Source: Chlorobiota bacterium
GTDB taxonomy: Bacteria; Bacteroidota; Bacteroidia; Bacteroidales; VadinHA17
DNA: 64,000 nucleotides
Direction: 5' to 3'
NCBI GenBank assembly: GCA_013152085.1
Contig: JAADHC010000022.1
Coordinates: 1-64,000, forward strand
Shown here piece after piece: positions 27,801-35,587 of this stretch. The notes under the pieces are model-generated. The model was not told the DNA's origin. It ran no database searches and worked only from the letters and a program-made list of their open reading frames with translations. Position numbers and translations under genes: made by a program. Numbering within the stretch: the stretch's first letter is position 1; each line of letters starts with the position of its first letter.

Positions 27801-28063
27801 GGGGGAAACCGGCACTTTCCATATTTGATGCAAGTTTCGTGAAATTACGTGAAGTTATTTTGGGTTATACCTTCCATAATGTCACACCGTGGATCTCAGG
27901 CATCAATGCTTCCATTGTGGGTCGTAACCTCTGGTTGATCCACAGCAATATTCCCGATGTTGATCCTGAAAATGCTTTTAGCGCAGGAAACACCCAGGGT
28001 GTAAACAGTAATCCTATTCCTTCTACCAGGACCATGGGATTTAACCTGAGGGTAACCTTTTAG
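24803..28063 (+). CDS. SusC/RagA-family TonB-linked outer-membrane transporter (SusC2)
   Basis: The 1086-residue protein has a signal peptide (to about residue 21, IWAQQ). A carboxypeptidase-regulatory-like domain follows (ITGTVTSADDGQSLPGVNVV, about 24-98). Then come a TonB-box-like stretch VIVTGLGT, a plug (about 110-235, WVVDGVPIMN and YGSRAVNGVILVTTK), and a large barrel ending MGFNLRVTF. It has its own promoter and is paired with the SusD2 gene starting 33 bases downstream. Its close SusC relatives usually partner the SusD-like_2 family, as here. The substrate is not indicated by any neighbouring enzyme. Confidence 0.92.
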   Translation: MKKPVTLLVLFLFALTQIWAQQKTITGTVTSADDGQSLPGVNVVVLGTTVGTITDVDGVYHLTVPADATTLEFKFVGMKTYQVDIGDKTTIDVSMEQDVLGISEVIVTGLGTSRTKKALGYSVQDVKGDDLATAIEPNVVNSLQGRLSGVQISNSSGSVTSGARVVIRGMSTLTGNNQPLWVVDGVPIMNTYTSSGAYGDVDYGNAASDINPSDIESISVLKGANAAALYGSRAVNGVILVTTKSGKLRPGLKKGLGVTLESNFMWSNPLLLPEYQNLYGQGSGGEFAYVDGNYGGTNDGVDESWGPPLDQGLMIPQFDSPYDPVTGVRTPTPWISHPNNVKDVFVTGLNATNTLSLQGSDEKADFRLSFSNQKVTGIVPNTDLAKNNVTLSAGLNVTEKIRVSGNFSYINNKSGNIMRGGYSGGNILQSLSQWFGRQVDTKVLKDRWEETDPVTGLPFNWNHSYHNNPYFVLNKATHSRDRNRMLGNINLSWDFTPFLSFKGMVGNDYYSEARENRRPMGWVGDPLGGFDTNLTSRNQLDARGTLNFNKTFGDLSVLATAGGEYTHYNYLYHSTNVPDLIVPDLYSVSNSAAAATTGLSERHTELQSIFGQVNIGFKNYLFLDLTGRNDWSSTLPLDNNSYFYPSASLGFVVTEALGIQSTALSYLKLRASYAEVGGTADAYALQGTYNAGEPFNGNPSLTYTNTMPPVGLLPQAKKSIELGFESKFLQNRVGLDFTYYKENTINQIMSIDVSRTTGFNTQTINAGNLQNIGTEITLWATPVKSKDFSWNLSVNWSKNDNKVVELYGDMKDMTLFYMSWGTYAKARLGEPYGQIMAYDFVRENATTHYKDADNTVVDYIEYSGRPVVSTSGNYIKTPYRTLKGNVMPDWFGGVNNAFNFKGVNFSFLIDFRKGGQQFSVTDWFGHYAGVLAGTAGINPNGKNVREDVANGGGVLVEDAVYGRLDTDGNVVYTDATGADVSAPVSNTSYVNAEDFYHNYWGKPALSIFDASFVKLREVILGYTFHNVTPWISGINASIVGRNLWLIHSNIPDVDPENAFSAGNTQGVNSNPIPSTRTMGFNLRVTF

Positions 28064-28096
28064 TTGTTTAAGTATAACGATATAAATTATAAGAAT

Positions 28097-29725
28097 ATGA
28101 AATACTTCATAAAATTTAACAAGGTTCTCCTCCCGATGGTATTGATCCTGACTTTTGGATCCTGTACTAAAAATTACGAGGAGATTAATACAAATCCCAA
28201 TGACCCGACAGATGTACCTGGTAAAAATATCTTTACCAATGTGGTGATTAATTCTGTCGGTACTGAATTAGGTGGCTGGATTCAACACACTTACCTCGGA
28301 AACTGGTCGCAGCAATGGTGTAAAGTTCAGTATATTGATGAAGACCGTTACCAGACCAGAGACATGACCGGATATTTTGAAGGACCCTATAGGGGTACCC
28401 TGATGGACCTTCAGATTATTATTGATAAGGCTCAGCAGGATATTGATGACGGACATGAAGTGACTAATAACCAGACTTTATTAGCTGCTGCCAAGATCAT
28501 GCGGGTCTGGATATTTGATTATCTTACCGACATTTTTGGTGATTTGCCTTATTCAGAGGCTTTACAAGGTCTGAAAAAAGACGGAATAACAACGCCCAAG
28601 TATGATACACAGGAAAGTATTTATACTTCTTTTTTCAATGAACTGGAAGAAGCCAATACACTGCTGGATCTAAGTACCGCCACTTCTTTTGGAAGTGCCG
28701 ATTTGTTGTTTAACGGTGATCCCGCTCAATGGAAAAAGTTTGGCAACTCGCTTAGACTGAGGTTGCTGGATCGTGTCGCCGGGACACCCTGGTCTTTTAC
28801 CTACAATATGGTGGGAGGAGGTCAGGTGACTACCGATGCAGGACCGGCTGCTTATGCAAATGCCGATGCGGATATTGCTATGATCCTTGGCAATTCTTCC
28901 AAGTATCCCATTATGGAAAGCAATGCTGATAATGCCAAACTGGTCTATCCGGGAATCCCTTACCGGAATCCTATTTTTAATGCACTTTACAGCCGTACAG
29001 ACCAGGCCATAAGTGAAACAATGGTGAACTGGTTACTGGCAAGAAACGATCCGCGGTTACCCGTTTATGCACAGACAACCGTGGCAAGTGATACTTCTTC
29101 CTGGCCCCAGTATTATGGGTTCCAGAACGGAAGCGATAAAGCTTCTGCTTTCTTTCCGCAAATCTCTCTTCTGGGTACAGCTATTGCTTATGATGAAAAC
29201 GCACCTTTATATATACTTACGTATGACGAAATAGAATTCATCATTGCTGAGTATCAGATGCGCAATAACCAGGATGCCGCAGCCCGGACTGCTTATGAAG
29301 CCGGAATTACCGCATCCATGGACCGGTGGGGCGCTGATGTGGGGACTTATCTTTCTGATCCCGCTGTTGACTGGAGTACAGCTGCAACTCCTGGTGAAAA
29401 ATATCAGCGTATTTGTGAACAACGGTGGGCTGCTATCTTCGGTCAGGGTGTGCAGGCCTATAACCTGGTGCGCAGGACAGGTTTCCCTGAAAGGATTTTT
29501 GAATATGAACTTGCCGGAACAAACTACCCCGGTTTGGGTCTTCCTGTCAGGATTACCTATTCACTTAATGAGGAAGTTTATAATACAATGAATTTGCAGG
29601 AGGCTAAAACCCGGCAGAATGTTGAAACATCAAACGAAGGTATGTTCAGTACCAGCGGTACTTCAAGCCAGCTGTGGTGGCATACCCGTAAAAACCCTAT
29701 TCCTACGGTTACTGATCCGCAGTAA
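28097..29725 (+). CDS. SusD/RagB-like lipoprotein, SusD-like_2 subgroup (SusD2)
   Basis: The protein has 542 residues from the ATG at 28097. An upstream frame opens with TTG at 28064 and would bury the signal peptide, so it is not preferred. The signal peptide ends TFGSC, giving a lipid-bearing Cys, and is followed by YEEINTNPNDPTDV, a mark of this SusD subgroup. Later marks are the helical AAAKIMRVWIFDYLTDIFGDLPYSEA, written here only to show the region near residue 130, and the C-terminal ICEQRWAAIFGQG. It would serve as binding lid for SusC2. An intrinsic terminator follows at 29744. Confidence 0.9.
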   Translation: MKYFIKFNKVLLPMVLILTFGSCTKNYEEINTNPNDPTDVPGKNIFTNVVINSVGTELGGWIQHTYLGNWSQQWCKVQYIDEDRYQTRDMTGYFEGPYRGTLMDLQIIIDKAQQDIDDGHEVTNNQTLLAAAKIMRVWIFDYLTDIFGDLPYSEALQGLKKDGITTPKYDTQESIYTSFFNELEEANTLLDLSTATSFGSADLLFNGDPAQWKKFGNSLRLRLLDRVAGTPWSFTYNMVGGGQVTTDAGPAAYANADADIAMILGNSSKYPIMESNADNAKLVYPGIPYRNPIFNALYSRTDQAISETMVNWLLARNDPRLPVYAQTTVASDTSSWPQYYGFQNGSDKASAFFPQISLLGTAIAYDENAPLYILTYDEIEFIIAEYQMRNNQDAAARTAYEAGITASMDRWGADVGTYLSDPAVDWSTAATPGEKYQRICEQRWAAIFGQGVQAYNLVRRTGFPERIFEYELAGTNYPGLGLPVRITYSLNEEVYNTMNLQEAKTRQNVETSNEGMFSTSGTSSQLWWHTRKNPIPTVTDPQ

Positions 29726-29743
29726 CATCGGTGTTGAATAAAT

Positions 29744-29773
29744 AAAAAAGCCATCCGCGAGGATGGCTTTTTT
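29744..29773 (+). terminator. Intrinsic terminator after SusD2
   Basis: GCCATCC (29750-29756), loop GCGA and GGATGGC (29761-29767), flanked by A6 and T6, form a perfect 13-bp stem ending in a T-run, 18 bases after the SusD2 stop. Confidence 0.9.
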
Positions 29774-29855
29774 ATTACATGTTTTTTTTATATCTTGAAG
29801 TCATCAATTTACATTAAGAATCAAAAAAACCGGGAAAATAAAAGTTTAAATAAGC

Positions 29856-30536
29856 ATGAAAATCTTAATTTCATTCTTTGTTGTCTTTACTGCATTTTTT
29901 ATTCATACGAATATTTACGGGCAGGAAGAGTGTAAAGTCCTGATGACGCCAGTCTCCCTTCATTACCAGGGAGACTGTAAAAAAGGATTGGCGGATGGAA
30001 AAGGAGAAGCTTATGGTGTCGATTATTATCAGGGAGAATTTAAAAAGGGTTGGCCCGACGGACAAGGAACTTATAAATGGTCTACCGGGGAAATATACAA
30101 AGGAGAATGGAAAAAAGGAAAAAGAAATGGAATGGGTTCTTATTCCTTTAAACTGCAGGGTAAAGACACTACAATTGTCGGGAAATGGTTAAAAGATAAA
30201 TTCATAGGCTCTGATCGTAGGGAAAATGATTATGTAATAACCTATAAAAACAATATTGGCCGTATTACGGTAACACGTATTGGTGACGGGAATGAAGTCA
30301 GGTTAAAGTTTCTCCGTCACGGGGGAGAAGTTCCCGTGTCAAATTTGCTTCTTTACGGGGATTCTGGCACCGTAATGAATGAATGGTCTTTTCAGGGTTT
30401 TGATAATGTGGATTTTCCCTTTATAGCAAAAATCACCTTTTCAGTATTGAATGATTTTGGAGCTGCTTCACTATTCTGTGAACTCAGAATACAAATCAAT
30501 AAACCGGGACACTACCAGGTTTATATTTTTCCTTAA
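29856..30536 (+). CDS. Exported MORN-repeat protein
   Basis: The 226-residue protein has a signal peptide (to about residue 22, NIYGQ). At residues about 34-100 it has three to four MORN-like repeats of the form YxGExKxGxxDGxGxY (for example YQGEFKKGWPDGQGTY and YKGEWKKGKRNGMGSY). The remaining part is a predicted beta-rich domain without recognised motifs. MORN repeats form an elongated sheet and often mediate contacts. The function here is unknown. It stands alone between the SusCD2 terminator and the SusCD3 promoter and need not belong to either locus. Confidence 0.8.
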   Translation: MKILISFFVVFTAFFIHTNIYGQEECKVLMTPVSLHYQGDCKKGLADGKGEAYGVDYYQGEFKKGWPDGQGTYKWSTGEIYKGEWKKGKRNGMGSYSFKLQGKDTTIVGKWLKDKFIGSDRRENDYVITYKNNIGRITVTRIGDGNEVRLKFLRHGGEVPVSNLLLYGDSGTVMNEWSFQGFDNVDFPFIAKITFSVLNDFGAASLFCELRIQINKPGHYQVYIFP

Positions 30537-30853
30537 AAAGGTTGCTTGCTTTGGCGTTACCTGTTTATCTTATTTTTCTTACAGAATGAGTTTAACTTTC
30601 CGGAAAAGGATTCTTACAGGTACTTTATCCTGGAACTGTATAAATATTTGATCCTTAACTGATAGAAAATAATATATACTATTCTGAAACGTATATTTAT
30701 ACACTATTATCCGTTCTTCCAATATGATATATCAACGGTTACTTGTCCTGTATCACCTATAAATAAATGGTTTGATTTGTTTTTTTTAAAAAAAAACGTT
30801 TATTTTGGTCTACCTTTTTAACAATTAATTAATTAAACCTAAAATTTTAGTCT
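30537..30853. other. Intergenic stretch before SusC3, no gene seen
   Basis: The 317 bases are AT-rich with long T and A runs near 30780-30800 and contain the SusC3 promoter candidate. No gene, RNA or repeat family was recognised. Confidence 0.55.
30776..30808 (+). promoter_or_regulatory. SusC3 promoter candidate
   Basis: TTTG at 30776-30779 is followed after 21 bases by TATTTTGG at 30801-30808, which has one mismatch to TAnnTTTG. The spacing equals that of the his and SusC1 promoters. Confidence 0.45.
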
Positions 30854-33800
30854 ATGAAAAAACTTACGGCTTTTTTCGCATTTCTGGTGTTTGTAGGCTT
30901 ACAGCTGACACAGGCACAGACCCAGACGATTACTGGTACTGTTACCGGTTCTGATGACGGGTCGGCCCTTCCGGGGGTTACAGTCGTAGTGAAAGGGAAC
31001 ATTCAGTATGGTACCGTCACGGATTTCGACGGGAAATACACGCTGAACGCTCCCGCCGATGCTACGGTGCTTGTGTTCAGTTTCGTAGGTATGAAAACTC
31101 AGGATGTGAGTATCGACGGAAGGTCGGAGATCGACGTGGTTCTTGAACCAGACGTATTTGGTCTCGACGAAGTTGTTGTTTCTGGTGTTGCCTCAGGAAC
31201 GCCGAAGAAAAAATTGTCGGTTTCCGTTGCAACTGTTAGTGAAAAGGAATTGAAGGAAGTACCCGCTACCTCTGCTGCTACGGCATTACAGGGCAAAGTT
31301 GCAGGTGTGACCGTTGTTCAGGCAACAGGAACCCCCGGTAGCGCTGCTTCTATCCGTCTCCGGGGTGCTACCCAATTCCGGGGAAGCTCTGCACCGCTGA
31401 TTATCGTCGACGGTGTACAACTCGAAGGTACCCTCGCCGACATTAACGTGGATGATATTGCCACCATGGAGGTGGTAAAAGGTGCTGCGGCATCTGCACT
31501 CTATGGCTCCCGTGCAGGAAACGGAGTTATTGTGATTTCTACAAAACGCGGTAAAGGACTGGCCAAAAACGAAACCGTGGTTACCTATCGCGGCGAATAT
31601 GGTAAATCCGACATTGCCCATCTCATGGATGTGTCTACACATCACTTCTACAAACTGAAGGATGACTGGGCAAGCGAAAACCGTTATACCAAGTATGCCG
31701 GTACGGTGATCTACGGAGATTCGGCCAATCACACCAACACCGACAGTATCGGAATCCTGCTGGCCGGTAGCCGTCAGATTGACGATGACCACTACATGGA
31801 CAACCCCTTTGGTGTGGTTCACAACCACCTGAAAGAGTTCTATACCGGTGGTGATTTCTATACCAACTACATCTCTGTTCAGTCGAATCTCGAGAAGACC
31901 AACTTCATGATCTCTTACGAGAACTCCGAACAACAGGGTGTTGTCTTCGACGCAGGCGGTTATAACCGTCAGAATTTCAGGGTGAACATTGACCACCGGT
32001 TTTCGGACAAGTTTTCCTTTAATACCAGTAACCTGATTATCTCGACAAAAACCGATAACAGTAATCTGGACTTTTTCTCCCTGATGCAGTTGCAGCCGGA
32101 TATGAACCTGAATGCCGCCAACCCGGACGGAACACCATACAGGCTTAAAGTTGACCAGTTCGGGACGACGACTAATCCGCTCTATCCGATTGCCAACACC
32201 GATGACTACACCTATCGTTTCAGGTTGCTCTCCAGCTATAAATTTGCTTACAACCCCACGCCGTATCTGAAGTTTGATGTCCAGTATTCTTTTGAAAAGC
32301 AGGATATCAACCGTAATAGATATCAGCATGTAGGTTATCTGACACTGGGATCTTATGAAAGTGGCGGAAACAAGGGCTATATGAGAAAATGGTGGAGTAA
32401 TGAATTTGCCCAGACTTTTATGGCTACGGCCAATTTTAACAAGCAGTTCGGTGATATTACCACCAAAGCCAAACTTTCTTACCTTTTTGAGCAAGACCAG
32501 TGGAAAGGGTTCAATACCTGGGGTTATGATTTTGCCGTCCGGAACATTCCTGATTTTTCGGCCATCGACCAGGATAAGGTTGGAAATGCTTCCAATACGG
32601 GTGAATGGGTAGCTGAGAATATCTTCGGTATCCTGGATATTGACTACAAAGCCAAGTATATCGGTTCATTCCTCTATCGTTACGACGGTGCTTCACAATT
32701 TGGCGCCGAACAGCGGTGGCATCCCTACTTCCGTGTATCCGGTGCTTACCGTATCACCGAGGATGTTACCATTCCGGGTTTTGATGAATTGAAAATCCGC
32801 GCCGCTTACGGTACATCCGGTAGCCGTCCGCCGTGGGATGCCCAGTATGAAACCTATAACCTGAGCGGTGGTAACGTAACCAAAAATACATTGGGGAACA
32901 ATGAACTGAAACCTTCACTGATCAAGGAAATTGAAGTCGGTTTGAATGCCGAATTCCTCAAGAAGTTTGATTTTGAGATCGTTTACTCCAAAACCGATGC
33001 CGAAGACCAGTTCTGGCCCGTTCCGCTGCCTGCCAGTGCAGGGTATAAAACACAGTGGCAGAACATGGGAACGTTAAGTTCGAAATCACTTGAAGCTACC
33101 CTGAATGCGCGCCTGGTTTCCACCAGCAGCTTCAACTGGTCAGTTAATCTGAATTTCGACCGAATCCGTCAATGGGTATCCAAACTGGATGTGCCTCCGT
33201 TTACCATGGGCGCACGCGGAAACTCCACTTCACCCGGGACATACCGGATTGAAGAAGGAGGCGTTTTTGGTATGCTCTATGGCGAACGGTTCCTGCGTTC
33301 CTTGTCCGACCTGCCCGCCGGTGAAGATGCCAATGACTATACGATCAACAGTGACGGATATGTGATTCCGATAGGTACTGAAGGTACCCGTTTTGAAACC
33401 ATCGTAAGTGACAAGGATGCCGATGGCAAACCCGTCATCCAGAATATCGGCGATGCCAATCCGGATTTTCATGTCAACTTTACAAATACAATCACCGTTA
33501 AGGGCTTTACCTTGTACGTACTTCTCGACTGGAAACAGGGTGGTGACATTTACAACCTTACCAACCAGTGGATGTATCGTGACATGCGTTCTGCCGACCA
33601 GGATGTTTACGGACTTCCGGCCAATCAGAAAAAAGCCTATGACTATTATCAGTCTTTGTATAATGTAGCTGCTCCTTCTTCACATTTCGTTTATGACGGA
33701 ACTTATGTGAAGGTTCGTGAAGCTTCGATTTACTATACGATTGATAAGCAATTCTTTAATTTCTTCAAGCATTTGCGTATAGGGGTCCAGGGAAGGAACC

Positions 33801-33943
33801 TGTTTACCTTTACAAATTATAAAGGATTCGATCCTGAAATCGGTTCCACCGAAGGGTCCGGCGATGCCACGATCCAGGCATGGGATGAGTTCAGGTATCC
33901 GAACTTCCGTACAGTTACGGGTTCCATTGAGTTTAAATTCTAA
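30854..33943 (+). CDS. SusC/RagA-family TonB-linked outer-membrane transporter (SusC3)
   Basis: The 1029-residue protein has a signal peptide (to about residue 21, LTQAQ). The carboxypeptidase-regulatory-like domain (ITGTVTGSDDGSALPGVTVV, about 25-98), a TonB-box-like EVVVSGVA, the plug (about 110-230, IIVDGVQLEG and YGSRAGNGVIVISTKRG) and a barrel ending VTGSIEFKF follow in order. The SusD partner gene starts 27 bases downstream. Further downstream on the same strand are a lipoprotein and two arylsulfotransferase-like proteins, which may belong to the same uptake locus although a terminator intervenes. Confidence 0.92.
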   Translation: MKKLTAFFAFLVFVGLQLTQAQTQTITGTVTGSDDGSALPGVTVVVKGNIQYGTVTDFDGKYTLNAPADATVLVFSFVGMKTQDVSIDGRSEIDVVLEPDVFGLDEVVVSGVASGTPKKKLSVSVATVSEKELKEVPATSAATALQGKVAGVTVVQATGTPGSAASIRLRGATQFRGSSAPLIIVDGVQLEGTLADINVDDIATMEVVKGAAASALYGSRAGNGVIVISTKRGKGLAKNETVVTYRGEYGKSDIAHLMDVSTHHFYKLKDDWASENRYTKYAGTVIYGDSANHTNTDSIGILLAGSRQIDDDHYMDNPFGVVHNHLKEFYTGGDFYTNYISVQSNLEKTNFMISYENSEQQGVVFDAGGYNRQNFRVNIDHRFSDKFSFNTSNLIISTKTDNSNLDFFSLMQLQPDMNLNAANPDGTPYRLKVDQFGTTTNPLYPIANTDDYTYRFRLLSSYKFAYNPTPYLKFDVQYSFEKQDINRNRYQHVGYLTLGSYESGGNKGYMRKWWSNEFAQTFMATANFNKQFGDITTKAKLSYLFEQDQWKGFNTWGYDFAVRNIPDFSAIDQDKVGNASNTGEWVAENIFGILDIDYKAKYIGSFLYRYDGASQFGAEQRWHPYFRVSGAYRITEDVTIPGFDELKIRAAYGTSGSRPPWDAQYETYNLSGGNVTKNTLGNNELKPSLIKEIEVGLNAEFLKKFDFEIVYSKTDAEDQFWPVPLPASAGYKTQWQNMGTLSSKSLEATLNARLVSTSSFNWSVNLNFDRIRQWVSKLDVPPFTMGARGNSTSPGTYRIEEGGVFGMLYGERFLRSLSDLPAGEDANDYTINSDGYVIPIGTEGTRFETIVSDKDADGKPVIQNIGDANPDFHVNFTNTITVKGFTLYVLLDWKQGGDIYNLTNQWMYRDMRSADQDVYGLPANQKKAYDYYQSLYNVAAPSSHFVYDGTYVKVREASIYYTIDKQFFNFFKHLRIGVQGRNLFTFTNYKGFDPEIGSTEGSGDATIQAWDEFRYPNFRTVTGSIEFKF

Positions 33944-33970
33944 TTTGTGTAAACCTTAAACTTTGAAATT

Positions 33971-35509
33971 ATGAAGAACAGATTCGTAAAATTTGTATAT
34001 CTGGTGGTTGTCGGGTTTGGGTTGGTAACCTATAGCTGTGCCGATCTGAATGTGGAAAACCTCAATGACCCCGATACCAACGACGTGCTGGCGACCCCCT
34101 CCGACCTGATCAAACTGGCCGGTGGTGCTTACCGTGTGTGGAACAACGCCATTCAGGAATACAGCGGTCCCGGTTTGTCCATGTGTACCATGGCCGACCA
34201 GAACACATGTTCCTGGGGTAATGCCGCCATGAAAGACCTCTCTTCCGAACCCCGCGTGGGTTACAATAACGACATCACCTATTCTTATGCATATGTAAAC
34301 CGTGATTTCTGGAACAGTTCCTATTCCGCCCTTTCACAGGTAAATGATGTGCTGAGAAAAATCAATGGTGATGGCGTGAAGATCATAGATAACGGGCAGG
34401 ATGTAACCCAGATGGTAGCAGCCTGGTGTTATTTTATCCAGGGTGTCGTTCACGGTTATCTGGGACTGGTATTTGACCAGGCCAATATTATTGACTGGGA
34501 TACCGACCTTGCTACCCTTGAATTTTCAACTTATTCGGATGTGGCTGCTGCCGGTGTGGCTTTTCTTGACAAAGCCATTTCCACGATAGATGCAGCTCCG
34601 GATTTTACACTGCCTGCCCCTTTCATTCGCGGGTATGAGCTGAGTAAAGCTGAATTTCGTCAACTGGCCAACAGTTTTGCTGCCAGGATTCTGGCGTATA
34701 CACCCAGAAATGCCACACAGAATGCGGCTGTTGACTGGAGTAAGGTGCTGAGTTATGCCCAGAACGGAATTGACTATGATCTTTCCCCGGACACGGATGA
34801 TGCTACCTGGATTGACAACCTCAAAGGTTATGGTGTATATCCCGGATGGGTTCGTATTGATCACAGGATCATCAACCTGATGGATCATGACTACCCGTCA
34901 AGGTGGCCCAATGACAATAAGAGCTGGAATACACCCGACGGTAATGATCCCGGCGAAGCTGTTTCTGCTGATGCCCGTTTGGCTTCTGATTTTCAGTATT
35001 TATCAGATAACAACTTCCGTCCCGAGCGTGGTTTTTATCACTTCTCACACTATCGTTATGCACGTTGGGATGACTGGCTGCAGACCTGGCAGGGTCCTGC
35101 TCCGACATTCTGGAAGTGGGAAAATGATATGCTTATTGCCGAAGCTATGGTCCGTACGGGTGATGTTTCCGGTGCAACGGCCATCCTCAATGACCCCACC
35201 GGCGCCCGCAAGGCCCGCGGAGGTCTCGATGATGTCGCACCTGCCGGTGCCGATGAAGCGCTTACGATTATCTTTTACGAAAGAGATGTCGAACTGATCC
35301 TTTCCCAGGGCGGTACCGGCTTCTTTGATATGCGCAGAAGAGATATGCTGCAACGTGGTACCATTCTCCATTACCCGGTTCCGGCCGCTGAACTGGAGAT
35401 TATCGGTGTACCGAATTATACCATTTCCGGTGATCCCGACGGAGAAAATATTTCCAACGGCAGCTGGACAGGTTATGACGGTTTAACATCACCACCACCT
35501 GGTAAATAA
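33971..35509 (+). CDS. SusD/RagB-family nutrient-binding lipoprotein (SusD3)
   Basis: The 512-residue lipoprotein has a signal peptide ending TYSCADLNVENLNDPD, with the lipid-bearing Cys. SusD-like helical segments include SDLIKLAGGAYRVWNNAI and EFRQLANSFAARILAY, and the C-terminal pattern is IIFYERDVELILSQGGTGFFDMRRRD. The last resembles the ERRxEL...RWxDLRR region of the family. It pairs with SusC3. A strong hairpin terminator lies ten bases after its stop and before the next lipoprotein gene. Confidence 0.9.
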   Translation: MKNRFVKFVYLVVVGFGLVTYSCADLNVENLNDPDTNDVLATPSDLIKLAGGAYRVWNNAIQEYSGPGLSMCTMADQNTCSWGNAAMKDLSSEPRVGYNNDITYSYAYVNRDFWNSSYSALSQVNDVLRKINGDGVKIIDNGQDVTQMVAAWCYFIQGVVHGYLGLVFDQANIIDWDTDLATLEFSTYSDVAAAGVAFLDKAISTIDAAPDFTLPAPFIRGYELSKAEFRQLANSFAARILAYTPRNATQNAAVDWSKVLSYAQNGIDYDLSPDTDDATWIDNLKGYGVYPGWVRIDHRIINLMDHDYPSRWPNDNKSWNTPDGNDPGEAVSADARLASDFQYLSDNNFRPERGFYHFSHYRYARWDDWLQTWQGPAPTFWKWENDMLIAEAMVRTGDVSGATAILNDPTGARKARGGLDDVAPAGADEALTIIFYERDVELILSQGGTGFFDMRRRDMLQRGTILHYPVPAAELEIIGVPNYTISGDPDGENISNGSWTGYDGLTSPPPGK

Positions 35510-35518
35510 TGATATTAT

Positions 35519-35550
35519 CCTGGAGAGAGATCGCTCTCTCCAGGGTTTTT
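35519..35550 (+). terminator. Strong hairpin terminator between SusD3 and the next lipoprotein
   Basis: CCTGGAGAGAG (35519-35529) pairs perfectly with CTCTCTCCAGG (35534-35544) around a four-base loop, followed by G and five T. The gene at 35588 begins only 37 bases later, so partial read-through may set the ratio of SusCD3 to downstream genes. Confidence 0.8.
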
Positions 35551-35587
35551 CATGATTTTTGAGCTATTAATAATAAAAAATCACAAT

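Noticed and set aside
31286-32494. Long open frame on the minus strand (402 codons)
   Set aside because: It lies wholly inside the SusC3 gene on the opposite strand and shows no family features; its valine- and isoleucine-rich composition mirrors the coding strand.
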